Source: an uncultured Opitutia bacterium
GTDB taxonomy: Bacteria; Verrucomicrobiota; Verrucomicrobiia; Opitutales; UBA953
DNA length: 17,289 nucleotides
Assembly: GCA_903882335.1 (NCBI GenBank)
Contig: CAIRWP010000158.1
Coordinates: 1 to 17,289, forward strand
Reading direction: 5' to 3'
Under the pieces are notes generated by a model, which saw nothing but the letters and a program-made list of their open reading frames with translations, was not told the origin of the DNA and ran no database searches. The translations under genes and the position numbers were made by a program. Numbering within the stretch: position 1 is the stretch's first letter; every line of letters begins with the position of its first letter. Below, one piece after another: positions 1-7,616 of this stretch.

Positions 1-1568
1 ACACCCTTGGCCTTCTGCTCCTCCAGCTTGGCGCGGAGACTGGCGACGATGTCCGGGTGTTCGGCGGCCACGTTCTTCCGCTCGGCCGGATCGTTCTGCA
101 GGTCGAAAAGGCGCGGGCCGGTCTGGTCGCGGCGATCCCGCTCCAGGTCATCCTCGTTGCCCAGAAGCGCCACGAGCGGACCCGTCGCCTTGGCGGCGCC
201 GTTCTTCGTCTTGCCCGGCGCACCCCAGCCCGGGATGAATTTCCAACGGGCATCGCGAATGGACAGCGTATTGGCCTGCGTGCTGGAGATGATTGTCTCG
301 CGGCCCGGACCACCGGTCAAAGCGGCGCTGGTGTCGACCCCGTCGAGCCGGAGGAACTCCGCCGGATCGCCGCCGGCCACCTTCGTAAAGACCGCCGGCA
401 GGTCGACCTGCGACATCAGGGCCTCGGAGACCTTGCCGGCCGGCGCGCGGCCTGGCCAGCGGGCGATGAAGCCGACGCGGGTGCCGCCCTCGAGGATGCT
501 GTACTTACCGCCGCGGAAAGGCCCGGCCGGACGATGACCGGCGGCCTGGTTACGCTCGACGGCCTGATCCTTGTAACCGTCATCGAGCACCGGCCCGTTG
601 TCGGAAGTGTAGATCACCAGCGTGTTGTCGGCGAGGCCATGCTTGTCTAGCTCGGCCAGGATCCGGCCCGCTTGGTCATCGAAAGCCACGACGGCGTCGC
701 CGCGCGGCCCGAGGGGCGTGCGGCCCGCGTAACGCGGGTGATGAACGCGGGGCACGTGGTTCTCGTGCGAGGCGTAGTAGAGGAAGAACGGCTTGTCCTT
801 GTTGGTCGCGATGAACGCGCAGGCCTTGTCGGCGAAGACATCGCCCATCGCCTCATCGTTCCAGAGCGCGGCCTTGCCGCCCTTCATCCAACCGATGCGA
901 CCGACGCCGTTGACGAGGGCCATGTTGTGACCGTGGGACCAATCCATCTTCAGTTTGGCGCGCTCGGCCTCGGTCGTGAGGTCGGGGTCACCCGGGAAAG
1001 GCTTCTTGTAGCTGACCTCGATCGGATCCTTGGGATCCAGGCCGACGACCCCGCCGTTCTCCACGAACACGGTCGGCACGCGGTCGCCGGTGGCGGCCAT
1101 GATGAAGGAGTAGGTGAAGCCGATCTGGTTCGGGCAGGGGTTGATCGGCTTGTTCCAGTCGACGGACTCGCCGCCGAGACCGAGGTGCCACTTGCCGACG
1201 ACGCCGGTGGCGTAACCCAGCTTGGCGAGACTCGCCGGCATGGTCGGGCGCCCCGGCTTGATGATCATGTTCGCGTCGCCCGGCAGGACTCCCGTGCCCT
1301 TGCGGCGCCAGGCATACTCGCCGGTCAGCAGCGAGTAGCGCGAGGGCGTGCACGTCGCGGAAGTGCAATAGCCGGCGGTGAAGCGCACGCCTTGGGCGGC
1401 GAGCCGGTCGAGGTTGGGCGTGGGAATAGCCTTCGCGCCATAGCAGCCGAGGTCGCCCCAGCCGATGTCATCGGAATAGAGCAGGACGATGTTCGGGGGA
1501 CGCTTCGCGGGCTCGGCGGCGAAGGCGAGGACGGCGGAGCAGAGGGCCAGGAGCGGGGTCAGGCGCAT
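1..1568 (-). CDS. Exported sulfatase (family S1, arylsulfatase-like), C-terminus cut by window edge
   Basis: The start at 1568 opens with a signal peptide (hydrophobic residues 4-17, likely cleavage AFA|AEP). The sulfatase fold follows: paired metal-binding Asp33-Asp34 in YSDDIGWGD, then C73-T-P-S-R77 with LLTG, the C-x-P-S-R signature in which Cys is converted to formylglycine by a sulfatase-maturing enzyme. Next come GKWHLG (Lys126, His128), a SHGHN segment, and SDNGP (Asp323-Asn324), which completes the metal site. The C-terminal subdomain includes RDARWKFIPG and FDLQNDPAERKNVAAEHP, typical of the end of the family, so of the 522 codons visible only a few are probably missing. The role is hydrolysis of sulfate esters, probably on polysaccharide in the periplasm or outside the cell. 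Substrate cannot be read from sequence. No maturase is in the window. It is divergent from dapF. Family call is secure; substrate is unknown. Confidence 0.95.
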   Translation of the reverse strand, partial: MRLTPLLALCSAVLAFAAEPAKRPPNIVLLYSDDIGWGDLGCYGAKAIPTPNLDRLAAQGVRFTAGYCTSATCTPSRYSLLTGEYAWRRKGTGVLPGDANMIIKPGRPTMPASLAKLGYATGVVGKWHLGLGGESVDWNKPINPCPNQIGFTYSFIMAATGDRVPTVFVENGGVVGLDPKDPIEVSYKKPFPGDPDLTTEAERAKLKMDWSHGHNMALVNGVGRIGWMKGGKAALWNDEAMGDVFADKACAFIATNKDKPFFLYYASHENHVPRVHHPRYAGRTPLGPRGDAVVAFDDQAGRILAELDKHGLADNTLVIYTSDNGPVLDDGYKDQAVERNQAAGHRPAGPFRGGKYSILEGGTRVGFIARWPGRAPAGKVSEALMSQVDLPAVFTKVAGGDPAEFLRLDGVDTSAALTGGPGRETIISSTQANTLSIRDARWKFIPGWGAPGKTKNGAAKATGPLVALLGNEDDLERDRRDQTGPRLFDLQNDPAERKNVAAEHPDIVASLRAKLEEQKAKG

Positions 1569-1658
1569 GCGATGGGGATAGCGAGGACCGGGCTGATTCC
1601 AAGCCCTCAATGCATCCGCTTGCTTGCCAAACGATGGCAAACCACCCAATGGAAAGGC
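1569..1658. promoter_or_regulatory. Divergent intergenic region sulfatase/dapF with a 6-bp inverted repeat
   Basis: These 90 bases separate two divergent start codons and must hold both promoters unless one is leaderless. A perfect inverted repeat, TTGCCA (1624-1629), loop AACGA, TGGCAA (1635-1640), lies 18 nt before the dapF ATG and could be an operator. A second weak dyad, GGGCT...AGCCC, lies nearer the sulfatase. I see no convincing -35/-10 pair. The purine-rich GGAAAGG directly before the dapF ATG is too close for an ideal ribosome binding site. Confidence 0.4.
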
Positions 1659-2513
1659 ATGCGCTTCGCCAAGTACCACGCCCTGGGCAACGACTACCTC
1701 GTGCTCGAGCCGAAGGACTGCCCCACCCTCTTCTCGCCCCTCGCGATCCGCAAGGTCTGCCACCGCCACTACGGGCTTGGCTCCGACGGGATCCTCTACG
1801 GGCCGATCGAGCGCACCGATGGGACCATCGGACTCCGCATCCTCAACCCCGACGGCTCCGAGGCCGAGAAGTCCGGCAACGGCATCCGCATCTTCTGCCG
1901 CCACCTGCTCGAGACCAAGCGCATCAAGCAGGGCGAGGAATTCCGCCTGCACACGCCCGGCGGCGTGGTCCGCTGCACGGTCTTCGACGGCGGCGCCCGC
2001 ATCCGCGTCGAGATGGGCCACGTCTCCTTCCGTGCGCCGGTCATCCCGCACGTCGGCCCCGATCGCGAGGTGCTCGACGAGGAAATCACCGTGCTCGGCA
2101 AGACCTTCCGCTACTGGGCCGCGACCGTCGGCAACCCGCACTGCGTCATCCCCGTGACCGAGCTGACCGCCGACCTCGCCAAGACCTATGGCCCCGCCCT
2201 CGAGGTGCACCCGAATTTCCCGAACCGCACGAACGTGCAGTTCATGAAGGTCCTGGATCGCGCGAACATCCAGATCGAGATCTGGGAGCGCGGCGCGGGC
2301 TACACCCTGGCCTCTGGCTCCTCCTCCTCGGCGTGCGCCGCGGTGGCCCGTAAAATGGGGTCCGTCGACCCGGATTTGACGGTCAATATGCCCGGTGGTA
2401 AGATTATGATTGGCATCGGTGGGGATTATTCCATCGTGATGACAGGTCCGACGACCCCCGTGGGCATCTTCGAGATGCACCCCGACGTCCCGGACCAAGA
2501 CATCGCCGTTTAA
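1659..2513 (+). CDS. dapF: Diaminopimelate epimerase (DapF) family protein with Ser at both catalytic Cys positions
   Basis: The product is 284 aa, close to the usual DapF length of about 275. DapF interconverts LL- and meso-diaminopimelate in the cytoplasm for lysine and peptidoglycan synthesis. Visible family motifs are MRFAKYHALGNDYLVLE at the N-terminus, GLGSDG (40-44), NPDGSEAEKSGNG (63-75), VGNPH (157-161), NFPNRTNVQF (186-195) and WERGAGYTLASG (209-220). The start at 1659 places the FxKxxxxGND motif at the extreme N-terminus as in the family; the reading frame stays open upstream but that part is not DapF. The oddity is that the two catalytic cysteines, normally in QCGNG and ACGTG, are Ser72 and Ser219, and the second site reads GSSSSACAA. 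So it may be a divergent subfamily, a related isomerase, or a DapF with altered chemistry. It heads a co-directional run ending at 8668. Confidence 0.85.
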   Translation: MRFAKYHALGNDYLVLEPKDCPTLFSPLAIRKVCHRHYGLGSDGILYGPIERTDGTIGLRILNPDGSEAEKSGNGIRIFCRHLLETKRIKQGEEFRLHTPGGVVRCTVFDGGARIRVEMGHVSFRAPVIPHVGPDREVLDEEITVLGKTFRYWAATVGNPHCVIPVTELTADLAKTYGPALEVHPNFPNRTNVQFMKVLDRANIQIEIWERGAGYTLASGSSSSACAAVARKMGSVDPDLTVNMPGGKIMIGIGGDYSIVMTGPTTPVGIFEMHPDVPDQDIAV

Positions 2514-2548
2514 GGCGAGAGGTCTTTTCCTAGTCCGCCCACTCCTTT

Positions 2549-2571
2549 GGCGCCCCTTTCCGGGGTGCGCC
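2549..2571 (+). other. GC-rich hairpin between dapF and the helicase gene
   Basis: GGCGCCCC (2549-2556) can pair with GGGGTGCGCC (2562-2571) around a short loop, with one bulged base. No T-run follows, so it is not a classical terminator. It lies 20 nt before the helicase ATG and may affect read-through or translation, or mean nothing in such GC-rich DNA. Confidence 0.25.
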
Positions 2572-2590
2572 GCTCACCTACATCCAACCC

Positions 2591-5527
2591 ATGGCACCCC
2601 GCCAGCCGTTGCCCAACATCACCGAGGACGACTTGATCGACCTGGCGGGCGGGGCGACCGTGAAGTTCGCCCAAGAGCTGGTGGCCAAGGGCAAGGTCAA
2701 GAAAGCCCTCTGGACCGCCCCGGTGGTCGAGGCTCTGGTCGATGACGGCACCGAGACCCGCGAAGCGCGCTGGAATCTGCGTTCCATCACCTTCCAACGC
2801 AACGAATGCGGCTGCGAGGTTTCCGTCGGTCGGCGCAAGTTATGCGTCCACTCGGTGGCGGCCTACCTGGCGCTCGCCCAGAAGGAAGGCTACCTCAAGC
2901 CGGCGGAGCCCGCCAAGGCCCCCGCCACTCCCGCCCCCGCTCGGGCGCTCCGCGACGACGCCCCGGCCAAGGCGACGGCCAAGTCCGCCGTGGCCAAACC
3001 GGCCGCCGCCGCCCCGACCGGCCCGCGCCTGAAGTCCCTCACCCTTTCGGAGAAACGTGGCACGCCGATCGAGGTGCGCTTCATCATCCCGCCGAACATC
3101 GCCACGGCCGCGAAACGCGACGAAATCATCTGCCGGCTCGAACTGCGGGTCGACGACGTCCAGGTGGCGCCCGAGAACCTCGACCGCAGCAAGGCCTGGA
3201 CCATCGAGCCCGACACCGTCTTCTTCCTGGCGATCATCGAGAACCTCTGCCAAGGCAAACTGCAGGGCATCCTGCCCCTCACCCGCCGCCACCTGCGCCA
3301 GTTGCTGACGATGGGCAAAGGCCTGGCCATCTTCCGCATGGCCAACGCCCCGGAGACGCCGCTGGCTTGGGAGGGCGACCTCCTGGAACACGTCCACGAA
3401 CACCTGAGCGAGCCCGTCGCGACGCCCCAGACCAACGCCGCCGGCGATCCGCCCGACGACGATGGCGAGCAGGAAGTCCGCTCGCAGGACCGCGGTCGCG
3501 AGGACTGCACCTGGATGGACGGATCGATGAAGTGGCTGCGCATCCGCCTGCCCCAGCAATCTTCCGGGCCCGTCGCCGAGCTGCGCGAGACGCTCCAGCG
3601 CAACGGCTTCACCCTCGAGACCGCCTCGCGCGAGTGGTACCTTGCCGGCACCATTCAGGTGCTCAACTTCCTCGGCCGCCACCACCGCCTGCTGTTCGAC
3701 CAGAACCACGCGGTGATGTCGCACAACCTCGGGCACTCGCTCCGCAACGTGGCGCTGGCCAAGGCGAAATGCGATGCCTCGGAACAGGAGAAGGGCTTCC
3801 GTTTCGCCATCGGCGTCGACCCGGAGGGCAAGTCGCCCAAGGTGGTCCAGGAGGCCCTGAACAGCGGCCGCATGTTCTTCTACACGGACCGCGGCCCCCG
3901 CCTCATTACGCCGGAGCTGCTCGACTCCATCCGCAACGCCCAGCGCCGCATCACCGGCGAGGCCAAGCGCGACGTCGACCTCGACCTGCAGCTGACCATC
4001 GGCCTGGCCGACCTCGCCAGCGCGGACGCGATCGCCGAGGAACTGCAGGCCGCCTTCGCCCCGCCCGAGACCTGGACCAAGCGCTCGGCCGCGATTCGCA
4101 ACCTCTCGAAGCTGCAGCCGGCCCCGATCCGCGAGGAGCTCAACGGGATGCTACGCATCTACCAGCAGGTCGGCGTGGCCTGGCTCTGGCACATCCACAA
4201 CAACAACCTCGGCGGCCTGCTGGCGGACGAGATGGGCCTGGGCAAGACCGTGCAGGCGCTCGCTTTCCTCGAGGTGCTCCGGACCCACCGCCGCGAAGAC
4301 GGCCCCTGCCTCGTGGTCTGCCCGGCCTCGCTCGTCGAGAACTGGCGACGGGAAGCCCGCCGCTTCACGCCGAGCCTCAAGGTACTCGCCCACCACGGGC
4401 AATCGCGCGAATCGGCCCCGGAGTACCTCCAGAAGTTCGACCTGATTGTCACGTCCTACGGGACCCTCGCCCGGGACATCGGGTCGTTCGCCCTCGTGAC
4501 CTGGGGCGCCGCGGTCTGCGATGAAGGCCAGAATATCAAGAACGGCCGCTCGCAGTCGGCCAAGGCCGTCAAGCAGCTCATCGCGAAGGGACGCTACATC
4601 CTTACGGGCACGCCGGTCGAGAACTCGCTCGAGGACCTGCGCTCACTCTTCGGCTTCCTCATGCCCGGCTACCTGCCGAAGCCCGAGGAACGCCTCGCCT
4701 CCGAGGACCGGAAGTGGCACGACGACCGGCTGCTGCGCATGGCCGCGCCCTACGTCCTGCGCCGCTCCAAGGTCGCGGTCGCGCCCGAGCTGCCGCCCAA
4801 GATCGAGCAGGTCGTGTACTGCGACTTCGAGACCAACCAGAAGGACTTCTACGCGGCGACGCTGGAGTCGACGCGTCAGTCGATCTTCGAGCTCGAAATG
4901 AAGGGCGGCAACAAGCAGAACCTGCAGATGGCGGCCTTCAACCAGCTGCTCCGCCTCCGCCAGGTCTGCGCCGACCCGCGCATTCTGAACCCGAAGCTAG
5001 AGGAGGCGGATTCCGCCAAGCTGCAGACGCTCCTCGAGCTCCTCGAGGAATCCAAGGACGCCGGCCATCGCCTCCTAGTGTTCTCGACCTTCGTCTCCGC
5101 GCTGCAGTTAATCAAGGAGTCGCTCGAGGAGCGCGGCATCCCCTATTGCTACCTCGATGGCTCCACCAAGGACCGCCAGGGCGTCTGCGACACCTTCAAC
5201 TCGACCCCTTCGATTCCCGTCATGCTGATGTCCCTCAAGGCCGGCGGCACCGGCCTAAACCTGACCGGCGCCGACACGGTCGTCCATTACGACCCCTGGT
5301 GGAACCCCGCCGCCGAGGCCCAGGCCACGGACCGGGCCCACCGCATCGGCCAGACGCGGACCGTAACCAGCATCAAGCTCATCGCCGCGGGCACCATCGA
5401 GGAACGCGTGATGGACCTCCAGAAATCCAAGTCTGAGATGTTGCGTAAGCTCCTGACCGAGTCAGATTCGGTCTCCTCGGCCATCAGCCTCGACCTCGAG
5501 GACATCAAGGCCCTCCTGCAGGACTGA
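2591..5527 (+). CDS. SNF2-family DNA helicase/ATPase with N-terminal SWIM zinc finger
   Basis: The product is 978 aa. The N-terminus has a SWIM zinc finger, C73-x-C75-x9-C85-x-H87, the CxCx(n)CxH pattern expected to bind DNA or protein. An Ala/Pro/Lys-rich linker (about residues 100-145) and a poorly recognisable central region follow. The SNF2 motor starts near residue 540: motif I DEMGLGKT (to about 553), motif Ia LVVCPASLVENW, motif II Asp644-Glu-Gly-Gln (DEGQNIKN, a DExx variant common in bacterial SNF2 proteins), and motif III LTGTPVENSLEDL. The C-terminal RecA lobe has LVFSTFVSAL, SLKAGGTGLNLT, DPWWNPAAEAQATDRAHRIGQ split over motifs V-VI, and ends in GTIEERV. SNF2 enzymes translocate on DNA and remodel protein-DNA complexes; the target here is unknown. 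No nuclease, methylase or restriction partner is adjacent, so a defence role is not supported. Its stop is 4 nt before tatC. Confidence 0.95.
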   Translation: MAPRQPLPNITEDDLIDLAGGATVKFAQELVAKGKVKKALWTAPVVEALVDDGTETREARWNLRSITFQRNECGCEVSVGRRKLCVHSVAAYLALAQKEGYLKPAEPAKAPATPAPARALRDDAPAKATAKSAVAKPAAAAPTGPRLKSLTLSEKRGTPIEVRFIIPPNIATAAKRDEIICRLELRVDDVQVAPENLDRSKAWTIEPDTVFFLAIIENLCQGKLQGILPLTRRHLRQLLTMGKGLAIFRMANAPETPLAWEGDLLEHVHEHLSEPVATPQTNAAGDPPDDDGEQEVRSQDRGREDCTWMDGSMKWLRIRLPQQSSGPVAELRETLQRNGFTLETASREWYLAGTIQVLNFLGRHHRLLFDQNHAVMSHNLGHSLRNVALAKAKCDASEQEKGFRFAIGVDPEGKSPKVVQEALNSGRMFFYTDRGPRLITPELLDSIRNAQRRITGEAKRDVDLDLQLTIGLADLASADAIAEELQAAFAPPETWTKRSAAIRNLSKLQPAPIREELNGMLRIYQQVGVAWLWHIHNNNLGGLLADEMGLGKTVQALAFLEVLRTHRREDGPCLVVCPASLVENWRREARRFTPSLKVLAHHGQSRESAPEYLQKFDLIVTSYGTLARDIGSFALVTWGAAVCDEGQNIKNGRSQSAKAVKQLIAKGRYILTGTPVENSLEDLRSLFGFLMPGYLPKPEERLASEDRKWHDDRLLRMAAPYVLRRSKVAVAPELPPKIEQVVYCDFETNQKDFYAATLESTRQSIFELEMKGGNKQNLQMAAFNQLLRLRQVCADPRILNPKLEEADSAKLQTLLELLEESKDAGHRLLVFSTFVSALQLIKESLEERGIPYCYLDGSTKDRQGVCDTFNSTPSIPVMLMSLKAGGTGLNLTGADTVVHYDPWWNPAAEAQATDRAHRIGQTRTVTSIKLIAAGTIEERVMDLQKSKSEMLRKLLTESDSVSSAISLDLEDIKALLQD

Positions 5528-5531
5528 CCCC

Positions 5532-6602
5532 ATGCTCACCAACATCATCCGACGAAACCGCCCCCGGAGCGAGATGACGTTCATGGAGCACATCGACGAC
5601 CTCCGGGTCTCGATGATGCGGGTCTTCGGAGTCTTCTTCGTCGGCGTCTGCGCGGCCCTGATATTTTACAAGGAGATCCCCAAACTCCTCCAGCTCCCCC
5701 TCGACTGGGCGACGGCGATGGACCCCGAGGCGATGGCCCAGGCGGCGACGACGGGTGGGGTGATCCTTTTCGGCTTCATCGAGGCGCCGGCCTGGCTAAT
5801 CTCGGTCATGCCCGCCGGCACCCAGCTGCAGGAGACGCAGTTCCTCGGCGTCTGGTCCGTCCTCATCTACGCGGCGGTCGCCGCCGGCATCGCGATATCC
5901 TCGCCTGTCTTCATCTTCGAGGTCGTCCGCTTCGTCGGCCCGGCCCTCAGCGCCCGCGAGAAGAAAGGCCTCCTACCCTTCTGCTTCTGCGGGCTCATCC
6001 TGTTCCTGATGGGCGCCGCCCTCGCATTCTTCTGGCTGACCCCGATGTCGATCGTCGTGGTGCACCACATCGCCGCGGGGATGGGTATCCGCATCAACTG
6101 GCAGGCCTCCGACTACTACGGTCTGGTCGTGATGATGTCGCTACTGACGGGGCTTTGTTTCCAGTTCCCGCTGGCCCTCATCATCCTGATGTGGCTCGAG
6201 CTGGTCCGCCCCATGACCCTACTGAAGTCCTGGCGCGGTATGCTGCTGGGTATCGTCGTGGTGGCTGTGCTGATCACGCCAATCGGCGACCCGCTCTCGC
6301 TGGGCGTGCTGACCGGGGCCCTCTTTGCCCTCTACCTCATCGCCGTCGCGGTCGGCACCTGGATCGTCCGCCGCAAGCGCGTGGCCCGCGGCGACAAGCC
6401 CAACCCCGAGGATGACGACCTGCCGGACGACGATGACGAGGATGGCGACGCGGTCGACGTCGACGAGGATCGCCCGCGCCGTCCCTCCGGCGGATCCCCT
6501 TCCCCTGCCCCTTCCGCCGAGACCAAACCGGCGGACCCCAAGCCGGCCGCCCCTAAGTCGACCCCGCCGCCGGCCGAGGGAGATCTGAGCTCCCTCGATT
6601 GA
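5532..6602 (+). CDS. tatC: Sec-independent protein translocase subunit TatC with acidic C-terminal tail
   Basis: TatC is the receptor core of the twin-arginine translocase, which exports folded proteins across the inner membrane. The N-terminal signature MTFMEHIDDLR (15-25) corresponds to the usual MSFLEHLEELR, and FEVVRFVGPALS (129-140) carries the conserved Glu130 used in signal-peptide recognition. Six hydrophobic segments are visible, at about 30-46, 106-126, 147-170, 195-221, 237-252 and 257-279. At 356 aa it is about 100 residues longer than typical TatC. The excess is a loop between the first two segments and a C-terminal tail (about 281-356) that is first basic, then strongly acidic (Asp/Glu run 293-313), then Pro/Ala/Lys/Ser-rich. 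No tatA/tatB gene is in the window. Met15 is an alternative start, but the upstream ATG lies 4 nt after the helicase stop, consistent with coupling. Confidence 0.95.
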   Translation: MLTNIIRRNRPRSEMTFMEHIDDLRVSMMRVFGVFFVGVCAALIFYKEIPKLLQLPLDWATAMDPEAMAQAATTGGVILFGFIEAPAWLISVMPAGTQLQETQFLGVWSVLIYAAVAAGIAISSPVFIFEVVRFVGPALSAREKKGLLPFCFCGLILFLMGAALAFFWLTPMSIVVVHHIAAGMGIRINWQASDYYGLVVMMSLLTGLCFQFPLALIILMWLELVRPMTLLKSWRGMLLGIVVVAVLITPIGDPLSLGVLTGALFALYLIAVAVGTWIVRRKRVARGDKPNPEDDDLPDDDDEDGDAVDVDEDRPRRPSGGSPSPAPSAETKPADPKPAAPKSTPPPAEGDLSSLD

Positions 6603-6610
6603 CCTTCCCC

Positions 6611-7564
6611 ATGAGCCCGTCCCTCGCCCGCCGCCTCCTGCCCGCCCTCCTGCTCACCGCGGCCGCCGTCGGCGTCGAACCGGAAGCACCGATGAAGCCA
6701 GCCGCCCCGGTCACGGCTCCGGCGACGGTCGACGCGGCCAAACCAGCGACGGAAACGACCACCGCCAAGCCCGTCATGACGGAGAAGCCCGCCGACGCGG
6801 TGCCCGCCAAACCCGCGGCCGAAGGCGAGATGAAAAAGGAAACGGAGAAGGACCCCAAGGAGGAGGATCCGGAAGCCGTGACCATCACGCCCTTCCGCTC
6901 GGCTCGCCTGCCGGTCGCCAAGGAGACGCGCACCTTCCATCTCGCCAAGCTCAACAAGCCGCTCGCCTTCGAGACCACCCGGGAACTGCAGCGGCTATTC
7001 GTCGAATTCGCCTCGCAACACGTCGTCGATGCCGCGACCGGCGGTTTCTCCAAGGCGCCCGGCTCGATGACCGCGATCACCTACACGGTCGTGCAGGACT
7101 TGGGCGAGAACCGCTTCCTCGCCAAGGGCAACTGGCCCGCCCTCAACGGCGACCCGCTGCTCGAAGGCAAGGACTCCTTCGTCGTGCTGCTGCTCGACAA
7201 GCCCGCCGAGATTGGCGCCGCCGGGCGCTGCACTGGCCTGCACGTCGGCATGGTCGCCCTGAGCTTCACCGCCAAGTTCGCCCCGCTCGAAGGCAAGAAG
7301 CTGACCCTCCGTCGGGAAGCCTTCCTCCAGTGCACGCCCGTGGACGAATCCAACGCAGCCCTGCAGAAGTTCGTCGAAAGCATCCAGAAAGGCTCGGAAC
7401 TCAGCGTCATCACCACGGAGCGGATCGCCTGCAAGCCGTGCGGCGGCCTAGGTTTCACGCGCGAAGCCCAGAAAGGCAAGATCGAGGACAAGCGGATGCC
7501 GTGCAAGGACTGCGAAGGCACCGGGAAGATCCCGCTGGTGACCGAGACCAAGTTCGCCCCCTGA
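6611..7564 (+). CDS. Exported protein with paired DnaJ-like CxxCxGxG motifs, function unknown
   Basis: The product is 317 aa from the ATG at 6611, 8 nt after the tatC stop. I do not recognise a named family. Residues 1-20 form a signal peptide, MSPSLARRLLPALLLTAAAV; its Arg-Arg pair before the hydrophobic core is weakly Tat-like. Residues about 22-95 are Ala/Pro/Lys/Glu/Thr-rich low-complexity sequence, probably a disordered linker. The folded part (about 100-265) contains FVVLLLDKPAEIGAA and similar strand-like stretches. The C-terminus has two CxxCxGxG modules, Cys274/Cys277 (CKPCGGLGF) and Cys298/Cys301 (CKDCEGTGK), 20 residues apart, as in the cysteine-rich zinc region of DnaJ. There is no J domain. 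A TTG at 6599 overlapping the tatC stop would add four residues before the signal peptide and is less likely. Zinc binding or a redox role outside the cytoplasm is inference. Confidence 0.8.
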   Translation: MSPSLARRLLPALLLTAAAVGVEPEAPMKPAAPVTAPATVDAAKPATETTTAKPVMTEKPADAVPAKPAAEGEMKKETEKDPKEEDPEAVTITPFRSARLPVAKETRTFHLAKLNKPLAFETTRELQRLFVEFASQHVVDAATGGFSKAPGSMTAITYTVVQDLGENRFLAKGNWPALNGDPLLEGKDSFVVLLLDKPAEIGAAGRCTGLHVGMVALSFTAKFAPLEGKKLTLRREAFLQCTPVDESNAALQKFVESIQKGSELSVITTERIACKPCGGLGFTREAQKGKIEDKRMPCKDCEGTGKIPLVTETKFAP

Positions 7565-7616
7565 GACCGGTCATCCTGCGCTTGCGCCGGACGGAAGCGG
7601 GCGACACAGTCCGCCC

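Noticed and set aside
1615..1645. Sigma-54 (-24/-12) promoter from TGGCA/TTGC-like elements, also at 9209-9231
   Set aside because: The required ten-base spacing between the GG and GC dinucleotides is not met on either strand at these sites.
672..1658. Long plus-strand open frame in phase with dapF, upstream of its start
   Set aside because: It lies antisense to the sulfatase gene, has no protein-family features, and dapF motifs begin at the ATG at 1659. It is a GC-rich shadow frame.
2840..3736. 298-codon minus-strand frame inside the helicase gene
   Set aside because: The SWIM and SNF2 motifs in the plus frame are unambiguous across this region; the antisense frame has none.
2591..6602. 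Helicase plus neighbours as an anti-phage defence island
   Set aside because: Adjacent genes are dapF and tatC, both housekeeping; no nuclease, methylase, protease or toxin partner is present.
6599..6610. TTG start overlapping the tatC stop for the exported protein
   Set aside because: ATG at 6611 gives a normal signal peptide N-terminus; the TTG adds four residues with no benefit, though coupling by overlap cannot be excluded.
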